From positions 112,933 through 176,932 of the forward strand of contig CAYZGO010000001.1 of the NCBI GenBank assembly GCA_964478075.1: a stretch of DNA of 64,000 nucleotides. The letters are read 5' to 3'. Shown here piece after piece: positions 41,619-50,701 of the stretch. Under the pieces are notes generated by a model that was given only the letters and a program-made list of their open reading frames with translations, was not told the origin of the DNA and searched no databases. Each line of letters begins with the position of its first letter. Position 1 is the first letter of the stretch. This DNA is from DAOUEX01 sp034430235. Its GTDB lineage: Bacteria; Chloroflexota; Anaerolineae; UBA2200. Made by a program: the position numbers and the translations under genes.

Positions 41619-42308
41619 CTACATCCGAGGGGACTCAAGCTGGATAGGCTCTTTCGCCTTGTAGAAGGGCTTCTCCGACAGGCGGACGATCTTCTTGAAA
41701 GTCGCCGCGTCAGCCTTGATGCTGTATTCGTCAAAGTAACCACGCAGCTTGTCCAGATCAGCCTGAGTCATTTCCTCCAGCAGTGTGTTATGCCCCAGGC
41801 TCTCCCACTTCCCGCCGACGTAGATATTGCCGCGGATGAGATAGTTGCCCAAGTTCTTGCCAGCGTCGCCCACGATGACCAGGTCGCCTGCCAGCATGTA
41901 GGTCGCGACTTCGTCGCCTACACTCCCCTCAATGATGATAACAGCACCCTTGTTCATCACGGCAGCAAAGTCGCCAGCGTTACCTTTGACCACGATGGTG
42001 CCACCGTAGCAGTACTGACCCACGCCGTAGCCTGCGTCACCCTCGACGATGACCGTGCCCCGCGTCATATTGTCGGCCAGATAGCGGCCGGCGTTCCCCG
42101 TCACCCGGATAGTCACTCCATCGTTCAGAACCCCCAGGTAGTCGCCGCTATCTCCCCCAATGGTCACGTCGCCGCTCTGGAAACCAGCAACCAGACCATG
42201 GAGATGAACCACCCCGTGCATGACCACTGGTCCTTTAGCCACTGCTTCCTTGAGTTCTGTACTGACGGATCGCAGATCGCGCCCACTAGCATCCAGTACA
42301 AGTGACAT
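41619..42308 (-). CDS. Glutamate synthase GXGXG-domain protein (GltB3-like)
   Basis: A 229-residue right-handed beta-helix of the GXGXG family: repeated turns such as GDVTIGGDSGDYLG, GTVIVEGDAGYGVGQY and GDLVIVGDAGKNLG. In glutamate synthase this C-terminal domain packs against the FMN barrel; in formylmethanofuran dehydrogenase (FwdC) it plays a structural role. Here it is a separate gene just upstream of the FMN-barrel gene, so the two probably form one unit. ATG 42306-42308 has GGGAGG upstream and overlaps the preceding gene by 23 bases, pointing to translational coupling. Confidence 0.88.
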   Translation of the reverse strand: MSLVLDASGRDLRSVSTELKEAVAKGPVVMHGVVHLHGLVAGFQSGDVTIGGDSGDYLGVLNDGVTIRVTGNAGRYLADNMTRGTVIVEGDAGYGVGQYCYGGTIVVKGNAGDFAAVMNKGAVIIIEGSVGDEVATYMLAGDLVIVGDAGKNLGNYLIRGNIYVGGKWESLGHNTLLEEMTQADLDKLRGYFDEYSIKADAATFKKIVRLSEKPFYKAKEPIQLESPRM

Positions 42309-43458
42309 CACATTCCTCCCTCTTCTTCAAGGCTCCCGCTTGTGGAACGCCGTATAGACTGACAAATTGCTTCCTGACCTGGGCCCGCTTCCCGGGGTCG
42401 CTCAGGGCATCCAGCATCAAGATACGGAACTCGTCGAAGGCCTGAGCGCGCGCCCGACGGTCCTTTTCCGCTTTGGCTGCGTTCAGCACCGCTTCGTCCA
42501 CCTGAGGGATGGTTTCCAGCAGGCCAAAACTACGAGCATTGTGGACAAAGACCTCGCCGGCAGGCGTGCGAGTGATGAGCGTAGCGTAGCCTGGCTGCGC
42601 ACCGATGGCCCCCACAGCGATGTCGGCCGACTCGCCGAGGTAGTCATCGCAACTGCCACATCCGTGCCAGGTGAAGGGCTCGACATCAGTTAGCGGGACA
42701 GTGCGCTCTGTGCCATCCCACAACGATACCGTCAGCGTGCCCTTGGTGACCGATGTGGTCAGCCCCCGGATTTGATGCCGCGCGATACCCATTTGTCGCT
42801 CGAGCAATTCGGCGACCATATCCGGCATGTAGATGCCGGTGCAGAAGGAGGCAATGGTCAGGCGGATCGCTCGCTGGTAGGGCCACAACCGCTCGTTCTC
42901 AGCATTCATCAGCCGGCGTGCCCCTTCGGCCACACAGGGCGAGCCAACGATGGCTAGCTTGGTCAAACCCAGGTCAAAAACCGCTTCGTTCAGCGCGCTG
43001 AGGACGGGCACCCAGAGGTATTGCATCCCCACGCTGCTGACGATTTCATCCACCGTCGTGGCGATACGAGCAACCGGCATCAGCGTCCAGGGATCCATGT
43101 CCGGCATGATGACGCCGTCAATCAGGTCAGCCGAGTGAGCGGCCACCAAAAGCGCCTGGATGACGTCGTTCGGGGCGCCGCTCTGGACCACACCTGCCGA
43201 CCGCGCCGAGACCATAGTGCGGGGCTCCATCGGCGTCCAGTCCACCAGGCGGGGGCAACTCAGCTCGCAGAACTTTTCGCAGACCTCGCAGGTCCGCAGC
43301 TTGAGGCGGGAAAGGCCCAGCGCCTTCTCGCGCTCCTCCAGGAGGGGATGCTGCTCCTCGCCCCAGTAGAGCACCCCCTTCGAACAGGCCGCCACGCACA
43401 CGCCGCAGCCGGAGCAGCGCTGCAAGGCCCATACGTCTTGCTGCAATCTTGTTGACAT
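42286..43458 (-). CDS. FrhB-like (coenzyme F420 hydrogenase/dehydrogenase beta) iron-sulfur flavoprotein
   Basis: A 390-residue protein. The N-terminus has a ferredoxin-type cluster (CSGCGVCVAACSKGV) and a second cysteine set CEVCEKFCELSCP; the centre and C-terminus form the FrhB fold (AIVGSPCVAEGARRL, FCTGIYMPD, WHGCGSCDDYLGESADIAVG). Members pass electrons between FeS clusters and F420, NAD(P)H or a partner's flavin. A second short cysteine pair (ECDVTCTGC) ends the protein. Its partner here is probably the HdrA-MvhD fusion 21 bases upstream. GAGGAGG precedes the ATG. Confidence 0.82.
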   Translation of the reverse strand: MSTRLQQDVWALQRCSGCGVCVAACSKGVLYWGEEQHPLLEEREKALGLSRLKLRTCEVCEKFCELSCPRLVDWTPMEPRTMVSARSAGVVQSGAPNDVIQALLVAAHSADLIDGVIMPDMDPWTLMPVARIATTVDEIVSSVGMQYLWVPVLSALNEAVFDLGLTKLAIVGSPCVAEGARRLMNAENERLWPYQRAIRLTIASFCTGIYMPDMVAELLERQMGIARHQIRGLTTSVTKGTLTVSLWDGTERTVPLTDVEPFTWHGCGSCDDYLGESADIAVGAIGAQPGYATLITRTPAGEVFVHNARSFGLLETIPQVDEAVLNAAKAEKDRRARAQAFDEFRILMLDALSDPGKRAQVRKQFVSLYGVPQAGALKKREECDVTCTGC

Positions 43459-43479
43459 ACGTTGTCCTCCTCTACGGAT

Positions 43480-45597
43480 TCACTCGCTCCGAGCAGGGCT
43501 CGGACCCAAGGCACGGATTAGGTTCGTGAAATCTGTGATCTTGCCCACGAAATCGTCTGGATCGTCAGGGGTGATCCACTCCAGGCGCAGGCGACGCGGG
43601 TCGAAGCCGCTTTCAGCCAGCAGCCCACGCAGCATGTTGATGCGCTCCTGCGCATAATAGTTGCCATTGACGTAGTGGCAATCGCCCGGCAGGCACGCTC
43701 CCACGAAGACCCCATCAGCGCCATTGAACAAGGCCCAGAGGATGTGCGTGGGGTCGAAGCGAGCCGAGCATTGCACGCGAATGAGGCGCACCTCGGCTGG
43801 GTAGCTCATCTTGTTGGCCCCGGCTAACTCAGCAGCGGCGTGGCTGCTCCACTCGCATCCGAAGCTGAGGATGCGTGGCCGGTCACTCTGCGACGCAGTC
43901 GCCAGCGCGGCGTTGATCTGGGCCAGCACCTGTGCATCGCTGTTGAGAGGAAGGCTGATAGCCTTGACCGGGCAAGTGACGACACAGTTGCCGCAGCCTT
44001 TACACAGCAGGGGATCAATCTCGGAAAGGTCTAGCACTCCCTCCCGCTTACGCATGGAGATGGCACCAAAGGGACAGGTCTCCACGCAGCTGCCGCAGCC
44101 CGTACAGAGCTTTTCGTCCACGACGGCGACGGGGGCCTGGCTGGTGACTCTCCCTGCCCGCAGGTGGCGCATGGCGTTAAAGGCGGCGCTGACAGCCTGG
44201 AACTCGGCCTCGATCCAGCCAGCCGGATAGTGGGCCGCGCCGCAAACGTAGATACCTCGCTCGACATAGTTCTGCGGCCGCAAGCGGTAGCGCAACTCGG
44301 GGAAGAAGCCGTTCTGGTCCTGAGTAATGCGCAGCATGTGTGCCATTGTACTGGCGTCAGACTGCGGCGCCAGCGGAGCAGCCAGGACGACGCGGTCGTA
44401 GGCCAGGCGACGGCTTGTTCCGGTCAGCTCGTCGTGGACCTCAACCACTTCCTCGCTCACCACCGGCGGTGACGACGGCGCATAGCGCACGAACTCTACC
44501 CCGATCCGCCGAGCCTTGAGCAATTCGTCCTCATAGACCCGTTGGCCCAGCAGATACAGGTCTCGGAAGAGTATGGTGACCTTGGCCTGTGGGTTGGCTG
44601 CTTTGACTTCCATCGCTTGTTTGAGCGCACCCATGCAGCAGACGCCGGAGCAGTAGGGAACAGACTCGTTGCGCTGACCGACACAGAGGATCATCACCAC
44701 CTTGGCTGGTAAACTGGTAGATTGGGTATCGGTTTCTCCATCTCGCAGCTCTCGTTCAAACTCAAGCTGTGTGACCACTCGCTTCCCATCGTAGCGGAAG
44801 AGCCCCCTGGGTCGCAAGGCACGCACCCCAGTGGCGACGATGATTGCCCCCACATCGAAGGCTAACGGGCCATCCTGTTGGCCCGCTGAGCCATTGATGC
44901 TGACTGTGTAGCGCCCCACCGTCCCCGAGATGCCCGTCACCTGGCTCTCCAGCAAGACTTCGATGCAGGGGTGATGAGTCACCGCCCCGACCTTCTCGGC
45001 CAGGAACTCGGCCGCACTGCGCCGGTCGGGATAGAGGGTATGTACGTCGCGCAGCATGCCGCCCAACGCCGCTTCTCGCTCGACCAGCTTGACCGGCAGC
45101 CCGGCGTTAGCCAGCGTCAGGGCGGCGGTCATGCCGGCCAGTCCTCCGCCAATAACCAGCGCGGCGGGTACGACTTCAGCCGTGACTGGCTCACGTGCCT
45201 GGCGCAGCGCGACTCTAGCAATCCCCATCCGGATCAGATCAACGGCCTTGGCCGTGGCCACCTCGGGCTCGTCCTGATGCACCCAGGCACAGCCCTCCCG
45301 GATATCTACCAATTCGAACATGTCACCGTCCAGGCCGACCTCCTCGCAGGCAGTCCGGAAGTGGGGCGCCAGCGTCCTGGGCGTGCAGCCAGCAACGATA
45401 ACTCGGTGCAGCTCCTCCTCCGTAATAGCCGCCTGGATCGCTGCCAGCCCATCAGGTGAGCAGGAGTAGCGCAGCCGCCGGGTGATAGCTACTCCTGGCA
45501 AGCCACTGACTCCCTTCTCCAGGGTATCCATATCCAGAATAGATGCAATCCGCTCGCCGCAGTCGCAGATGAAAACGCCCAGCTTGACTTGGCTCAT
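43480..45597 (-). CDS. HdrA-MvhD fusion (heterodisulfide reductase A-like flavoprotein)
   Basis: A 705-residue protein. Residues 1-140 are the HdrA N-terminal domain (FICDCGERI; VAGCTPRTLAPHF). The FAD-binding region starts at VIGGGLAGMTAAL (148-160) and includes CVGQRNESVPYCSGVC (305-320). Two 4Fe-4S motifs follow: CTGCGSCVETCP (498-509) and CKGCGNCVVTCP (532-543). Residues 575-690 form an MvhD/FlpD-type 2Fe-2S domain (GCEWSSHAAAELAG, VQCSARFDPTHIL, GACLPGDCHYVNGN). HdrA is the flavin-bifurcating subunit of methanogen heterodisulfide reductases; MvhD links it to its electron donor. HdrB and HdrC are absent here. It overlaps the upstream gene by four bases. Confidence 0.9.
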   Translation of the reverse strand: MSQVKLGVFICDCGERIASILDMDTLEKGVSGLPGVAITRRLRYSCSPDGLAAIQAAITEEELHRVIVAGCTPRTLAPHFRTACEEVGLDGDMFELVDIREGCAWVHQDEPEVATAKAVDLIRMGIARVALRQAREPVTAEVVPAALVIGGGLAGMTAALTLANAGLPVKLVEREAALGGMLRDVHTLYPDRRSAAEFLAEKVGAVTHHPCIEVLLESQVTGISGTVGRYTVSINGSAGQQDGPLAFDVGAIIVATGVRALRPRGLFRYDGKRVVTQLEFERELRDGETDTQSTSLPAKVVMILCVGQRNESVPYCSGVCCMGALKQAMEVKAANPQAKVTILFRDLYLLGQRVYEDELLKARRIGVEFVRYAPSSPPVVSEEVVEVHDELTGTSRRLAYDRVVLAAPLAPQSDASTMAHMLRITQDQNGFFPELRYRLRPQNYVERGIYVCGAAHYPAGWIEAEFQAVSAAFNAMRHLRAGRVTSQAPVAVVDEKLCTGCGSCVETCPFGAISMRKREGVLDLSEIDPLLCKGCGNCVVTCPVKAISLPLNSDAQVLAQINAALATASQSDRPRILSFGCEWSSHAAAELAGANKMSYPAEVRLIRVQCSARFDPTHILWALFNGADGVFVGACLPGDCHYVNGNYYAQERINMLRGLLAESGFDPRRLRLEWITPDDPDDFVGKITDFTNLIRALGPSPARSE

Positions 45598-46343
45598 GGC
45601 ACGGCCTCCCCTTCGCCCGTACTCGGGACAGGCAGGACGGGTTCCTCGGCTGCCCTTAGGGTGCTCTCTGCCTCAGCCAGCAAGCTTGTATGATCAGCGA
45701 ACTCGGGAGCCAAGTAGTGATGGCCGCAAACCCGACAGGCCCTTGCCTCGAACTCTGTCTCCCACTGGTGAACCGTCTGCGCGCCGCCAGTTATATCGGC
45801 CAGCGTGATGGCCCCAGTGGGGCAGACCAAGACGCAAGTACCGCACCCGATGCAGATGTCGGAGGCGATCCGGAAGGGCGGGCTGACTTTCTTCTCAATG
45901 CCCCGGTTGATGACGCTGATGGCCCCCACGCCAACAATCTCCTTGCAAGCCCGCACGCACAAGCCGCATAGGATGCAATCGTTTCTCTCCATCTTGAAGC
46001 GTGGTTCACCAACGCCCAGCTCCTCGGCCAGTTGGCGAATGACTGGGACGTGCCCGGCCGAGGCCATCAGCAACTCCACGGTGATGCGCCGTGACTGCAA
46101 CACCACGTCTGAGTTGGTGTGCACAATCAGGCCGTCGGTGCAAGGATAGGCACAAGAGGCCACCAGTTGCCGGCCCCGGGGAGTCTCTACCTCCACCACA
46201 CACAGGCGACAGGCCGCAAAGGGCTCCATTCCCTCGTGATAACAAAGTGTGGGGACATGAATGCCCTGTTCCCGCGCCACTTCGAGAATCGTTCGGCCCT
46301 CTTCGACCCGGATCTCCCGGCCGTCTATCGTCAAGGTGATCAT
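45594..46343 (-). CDS. HoxU/NuoG-N-like 2Fe-2S and 4Fe-4S electron-transfer subunit
   Basis: A 249-residue protein. The N-terminal 2Fe-2S domain has CYHEG, CRLCVVEV and SCAYPC; a His-Cys type NuoG segment follows, then a double ferredoxin (CILCGLCVRACKEIVG; CIGCGTCVLVCPTGAI). A cysteine pair CRVCGHHY lies near the C-terminus. It matches the diaphorase/hydrogenase small subunit HoxU and the start of NuoG, and would carry electrons between NuoF and HdrA. Four-base overlaps with both neighbours show tight operon coupling. Confidence 0.88.
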   Translation of the reverse strand: MITLTIDGREIRVEEGRTILEVAREQGIHVPTLCYHEGMEPFAACRLCVVEVETPRGRQLVASCAYPCTDGLIVHTNSDVVLQSRRITVELLMASAGHVPVIRQLAEELGVGEPRFKMERNDCILCGLCVRACKEIVGVGAISVINRGIEKKVSPPFRIASDICIGCGTCVLVCPTGAITLADITGGAQTVHQWETEFEARACRVCGHHYLAPEFADHTSLLAEAESTLRAAEEPVLPVPSTGEGEAVP

Positions 46344-49300
46344 GCGTCCCTCCTGCGACTGCGCTCAGGAAGGTCGGGCCTTTCAGCGACCAGCACTCGC
46401 TCCGGGACCGGCATAGGCCCCAGACCCATCGTCTCCAGCCATTCCAGATCGCAGCGCAGGCAGCGTTTGCACTCCTCTCGAATGGTTTCTTCGTCAAACA
46501 GGAGTTCCACTTCGTCAAAGTTGCCGCGCCGCTCCTCAATGGGCATCTCCCGCGTCTGCGGGCGCGTGGCCTTGGCGTACTGGTCCAGGTCAAACGGTTG
46601 CTCAATGACTTCGTAGCCAGGCCTGACCACTACCAAGTCCGACCTGCCGGTGCGCAGGTAGTTATCCACCGTGTCGGCTACCCGGTTGCCCTGGGCCACG
46701 GCTTGGATCACCGTTGCCGGCCCGAGTACTGCGTCGCCGGCAGCGAAAACTCCGGCGCGGGTCGTAGCCAGCCCATCGTTCACAGCGAAGGTCGCGCCAC
46801 GTCCAGTCTCAATGTTGCTGTCGCCGTCCATCCAGGCCAGGTCCGGCTCCTGGCCAATGGCCGGGATGAGCACGTCCACGTCCAGTGTGAACTCCGAACC
46901 CGCGATGGGGACGGGCCGGCGGCGGCCACTGGTGTCGAACTCGCCCAGCTCCTGGCGCAGCAGTTCGACGCCGGTCACCTTACCGTTGCCTATCACACTG
47001 CTGGGATTGGTCAGGAAGTGGAACTGGATGCCCTCTTTTTTGGCCGCTTCCACCTCCTCCTCGCGGGCGGGCATGTCGGCCCGGCTGCGGCGGTAGACCA
47101 GGTGCACCTGACTGGCATCCAACCGCCAGGCCGAGCGTACAGCGTCAATCGCCACGTCACCCCCGCCGACGACCGCCACCCGCTTGCCGGTCAGGCTGGG
47201 CGCCCTGCCGAGCGCAACGTCGCGCAGGAACCGAGTGCCGTGGTAGACTCCCTCCATTTCCTCACCCTCGATGCCAAGCGCACGGCTCTTGTGGGCCCCG
47301 ATGGCCAGGATCACCGCCTTGTAGCCATCCCGGTCCAATAGCTCATCCAGGGTAAGGTCCTTGCCAAGCGCCATGTTTAGCCTGATCTCGACCCCGGCCC
47401 GTTTGATGTTCTCGATCTCCACATTAAGGATGTCGCGGGGCAGGCGGTACTCAGGGATGCCAACAGCCATCATGCCGCCTGCCACGGCCATCGCCTCGAA
47501 GACGGTGACGGGATAGCCCTTCTGTGCCAGTCGCAATGCCGCCGTCAGGCCTGCTGGCCCGGCGCCGATGACGGCCACTTTCTCTATCTTGGGCTCCTCC
47601 AGTCGCGGCGGCGTCCAAGGCTGTTCGAGTTCGTGGTCGGCCATGAAGCGCTTGATCTGGCGGATGGCGACAGGCTGATCCAACTCGGCGCGGCGACACT
47701 TGACCTCGCAAAAGGCCGGGCAGATGCGGCCACAGACCAGCGCGAAGGGGTTGCGCCGCCGGTGAACTTCCAGCGCTTCGGAGTAGCGGCCCTGGGCGAC
47801 GAGTGAGACGTAACTCGGCACGTCCACCTCGGCCGGGCAGGCGTTGGCACACTTGGCCCGCACCAGCGCAGTGCAGACGCCAGCCGGGCAGCGATGCTCC
47901 CGGATATGGGCCTTGTACTCGTCACGGAAGTAGCGGATGGTGGTGAGCACTGGGTTAGGCGCTGTCCCGCCCAAAGCGCATAACGACGAACGCTTGACCT
48001 CCTGGCCCATCTCGATCAGATATTCGACGTCTCCCTCGCGCCCCTGGCCGGCACAAATGCGCTCCAGCGTCTCCAGCATAGCTCGCGTGCCGACACGGCA
48101 CGGTACGCATTTGCCACAGGATTCCTCCTGGGTGAACTTGAGGAAGTAACGAGCAAGGTCCACCATGCAGGTATCCTCGTCGCAAACCACCAGGCTACCG
48201 GAGCCCATGATAGCCCCTAGGCTGGTCAGCGACTCGTAGTCAATGGACACGTTCAGATGCTCTTTGGGAATACACCCGCCCGACGGCCCGCCAATTTGAG
48301 CCGCCTTGAAAGCTTTCCCAGCAGGGACGCCACCGCCAATCTCGTAGATCAGTTCCCGCAGGCTGATGCCCATTGGCACCTCGACCAGACCGGTGTTGTT
48401 GATCTTGCCCACCATGGAGAAAATCTTGGTGCCCTTGCTCCTCTTCGTGCCAATGCTGGCGTACCAGTCGGCTCCCTTATGGATGATCAGTTGCACGTTA
48501 GCCCAACTCTTGACGTTGTTGATGTTAGTGGGCTGGCCCCACAACCCTTTCTGAGCGGGAAAAGGCGGGCGTGGGCGCGGCTCACCGACCTGTCCCTCAA
48601 TGGATGCCATCAGCGCCGTCTCCTCGCCGCAGACAAAAGCTCCGGCTCCCATCCGGATTTCGATGTCAAAGTCAAAGCCTAGTCCCAGAATGTTTTCACC
48701 CAGCAAGCCATATTGGCGCATCTGTTTCAGGGCAATTCCCAGGTGTTTGACCGCCAGTGGGTACTCAGCTCGGATGTAAACGAACGCGTGCGTTGCGCCG
48801 ATAGCATAAGCGCCGATGATCATTCCCTCCAGCACCCGGTGGGGGTTGCCTTCCACGATGCTGCGGTCCATATAAGCCCCGGGGTCACCTTCGTCGGCGT
48901 TGCAGATGATATACTTGACGTCGCCGGGAGCGGCACGACAGAACTTCCATTTGAGCCCAGTGGGAAACCCGGCCCCACCTCGTCCCCGTAACCCTGCTTT
49001 GCTGACTTCTTCAATCACCTCCTCAGGCGACATCTTGCCCAAGGCCTTCGCCAGTGCCTCATAGCCACCAACCGCGATATAGTCCTCAATGCTCGTGGGA
49101 TCAATCAGGCCATTGAGGTTCAGCACGCGGCGGGTCTGTCTGGCGTAGAAGGGAACCTCGTGTTCATATACAATCTTCTCCTGCGTGACGGGGTCGGTGT
49201 AGAGCAAACGTTGAATGACCTTGCCCCGTTCAAGAGTTTCATGGATGATATCGGGCACGTCCTCCAATTTGACGGATTTGTAGAAGATGCCCTGCGGTTG

Positions 49301-49552
49301 TATGACCACTACCGGCCCTTGCTCACAGAAGCCGTGACAGCCGGTCATCCGCACAAGTGCCTCAACGCCGTTTCTGGAAATCTCCGCTCGCAAGGCGTCA
49401 ATCACTTTCTCGCTGCCATGGACGCGACAGCCGGTGCCGCCGCAGACTGTGACACAGGCACGATTGGGGTCACGGCTGGCGACGATGGCTCTCCGTCGTG
49501 CTTCCAGGTCAGCTGGCGTGTTCAACCGTTTGCCTGATGCTCTTGTCATCAC
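46340..49552 (-). CDS. NuoF-GltD fusion: NADH dehydrogenase flavoprotein joined to NADPH-type oxidoreductase
   Basis: A 1070-residue fusion. Residues 30-120 form a thioredoxin-like 2Fe-2S domain (CGGTGCRVHG, TGCHGFCEQGP). The NuoF part has GRGGAGFPTG for FMN/NADH (190-199), SLBB, and CGKCVPCRVG (479-488). From about 560 it becomes GltD/NfnB-like: CANACPAEVDVP and CGRICPAFCEVKC bind two 4Fe-4S clusters, GAGPAG (663-668) binds FAD and VAVVGGGDVAIDAV (near 793) binds NAD(P)H. The protein therefore joins an NADH site and an NADPH site, as in Sporomusa-type Nfn transhydrogenases. The C-terminal PERSRRRDA derives from a dispersed palindrome. It follows nuoE directly. Confidence 0.9.
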   Translation of the reverse strand: MMTRASGKRLNTPADLEARRRAIVASRDPNRACVTVCGGTGCRVHGSEKVIDALRAEISRNGVEALVRMTGCHGFCEQGPVVVIQPQGIFYKSVKLEDVPDIIHETLERGKVIQRLLYTDPVTQEKIVYEHEVPFYARQTRRVLNLNGLIDPTSIEDYIAVGGYEALAKALGKMSPEEVIEEVSKAGLRGRGGAGFPTGLKWKFCRAAPGDVKYIICNADEGDPGAYMDRSIVEGNPHRVLEGMIIGAYAIGATHAFVYIRAEYPLAVKHLGIALKQMRQYGLLGENILGLGFDFDIEIRMGAGAFVCGEETALMASIEGQVGEPRPRPPFPAQKGLWGQPTNINNVKSWANVQLIIHKGADWYASIGTKRSKGTKIFSMVGKINNTGLVEVPMGISLRELIYEIGGGVPAGKAFKAAQIGGPSGGCIPKEHLNVSIDYESLTSLGAIMGSGSLVVCDEDTCMVDLARYFLKFTQEESCGKCVPCRVGTRAMLETLERICAGQGREGDVEYLIEMGQEVKRSSLCALGGTAPNPVLTTIRYFRDEYKAHIREHRCPAGVCTALVRAKCANACPAEVDVPSYVSLVAQGRYSEALEVHRRRNPFALVCGRICPAFCEVKCRRAELDQPVAIRQIKRFMADHELEQPWTPPRLEEPKIEKVAVIGAGPAGLTAALRLAQKGYPVTVFEAMAVAGGMMAVGIPEYRLPRDILNVEIENIKRAGVEIRLNMALGKDLTLDELLDRDGYKAVILAIGAHKSRALGIEGEEMEGVYHGTRFLRDVALGRAPSLTGKRVAVVGGGDVAIDAVRSAWRLDASQVHLVYRRSRADMPAREEEVEAAKKEGIQFHFLTNPSSVIGNGKVTGVELLRQELGEFDTSGRRRPVPIAGSEFTLDVDVLIPAIGQEPDLAWMDGDSNIETGRGATFAVNDGLATTRAGVFAAGDAVLGPATVIQAVAQGNRVADTVDNYLRTGRSDLVVVRPGYEVIEQPFDLDQYAKATRPQTREMPIEERRGNFDEVELLFDEETIREECKRCLRCDLEWLETMGLGPMPVPERVLVAERPDLPERSRRRDA

Positions 49553-50032
49553 TTATGCCTCCGCCGTGCCCGCTTGCTCGATCCGCGCCAGCAGCTCATC
49601 TACCTTCCTGACATTCATCTGCCCCGAGTACTCCCCGTCAACAACGACAATCGGACCGAGGGCACACGCACCCAGACAATAGACAGTGTCCAATGAGTAG
49701 TTCCAGTCGGACGTGGTCTCACCGGGCTTAATGCCCAGACTGTCCTCGAGCCTGCTGAGTACCCCCGGCGCGCCGCGCACGTGGCAGGCTGTGCCGGTGC
49801 AGACGCGTATCTCGTGCCGACCGCGCGGCACCAGGCTGAACGCATGGTAGAACGTAGCGACGCTGTAGATCTGGCTCAGAGGCACTCCCAACCTCTCGCT
49901 GACCAGGATCATCGCATCCTGGGGCAGGTAGCGATACCGGGCCTGTATCTCTTCCAAAACGGATATCAAGGAAGCACCTTCCCCGTGTTTCTGCATTGTC
50001 TCTGCAAGCTCGTTCGGTTCGAAATCTGTCAC
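49553..50032 (-). CDS. NuoE-like 2Fe-2S subunit
   Basis: A 159-residue protein: helical N-terminus (LISVLEEIQARYRYLPQDAM, LGVPLSQIYSVATFYHAF) and thioredoxin-fold C-terminus with 2Fe-2S ligands in CTGTACHVRG and CLGACALGP. NuoE pairs with NuoF to form the NADH-oxidising head of complex I and bifurcating hydrogenases. The start is GTG 50030-50032 with CAGGAGG upstream. It is the first gene of the cluster; the 670-base gap before it should contain the operon promoter, but I see no convincing one. Confidence 0.92.
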   Translation of the reverse strand: MTDFEPNELAETMQKHGEGASLISVLEEIQARYRYLPQDAMILVSERLGVPLSQIYSVATFYHAFSLVPRGRHEIRVCTGTACHVRGAPGVLSRLEDSLGIKPGETTSDWNYSLDTVYCLGACALGPIVVVDGEYSGQMNVRKVDELLARIEQAGTAEA

Positions 50033-50353
50033 GTTGCTATCCTCCTGGGATGAACTGCGGTCTCAGGCTGTGCGGCTTGCCTTCCCACAGCCCGCATTCC
50101 TCGTACAGTATTGCAGGCGCAAACCTTTGTATACCTTGATCGTACCATACAGGGGTATCAGATACTCCACGTCCCCCGTGGAACGACCAGCTTGCGTGCC
50201 GCCCGTGTATTGGTGACACAACGATTCATTCAAGACAGCATTCGCGTGGCTGGTCAAGAGGAGCTGCTAACTGGGGCAGTCTCTGCCCAACTATACCACA
50301 ACTTGGCTACCTGTGTCAACCGCTGGACCCATCGCGGGTCTACGTCAGATTTG

Positions 50354-50583
50354 GAACAAGTTTCTGGTGGACTAGTTCCCATGCCTCGTTCTGCCGCCGC
50401 CTGGGCAACTCAGTCCACAGGAACAGGATGACCTGAACACCTTCGTGGCGACGTCAGACATGTGCTCAAAGGGGACGACAGTCCCCGTCTTCAGTCAGGG
50501 CGCTTCGTTAGCTATGTGCCTGGCACACGACGCGCACTGTCGTCCGCTCAGAGCCTATTCTTGCGCCCAATCTGGTCTACACC
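50354..50583. repeat. 230-bp intergenic repeat, copy 1
   Basis: Shares CAAGTTTCTGGTGGA, GGGCAACTCAGTCCACAGGA, ATGACCTGA and CTGTCGTCCGCT-AGAGCCTAT with 61709-62003. It lies between the nuoE leader and the ligase stop. No coding frame is conserved, so it may be an untranslated mobile remnant or a structured RNA. Confidence 0.75.
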
Positions 50584-50701
50584 CACTGCTACAGCAGCGC
50601 GATACCAGCTCTGATCGCTGGACTGTCGAGAACGCACGAGGCATTGGCACCCGCTGCTGGCTCGTTGTCCGGACGGCCAAGACAGGTGGGCCAAGCAACA
50701 C

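Noticed and set aside
40086..41647. 558-codon plus-strand frame across the glutamate-synthase-like gene
   Set aside because: The minus-strand frame carries clear ferredoxin and FMN motifs; the plus frame has none and is a GC-driven shadow.
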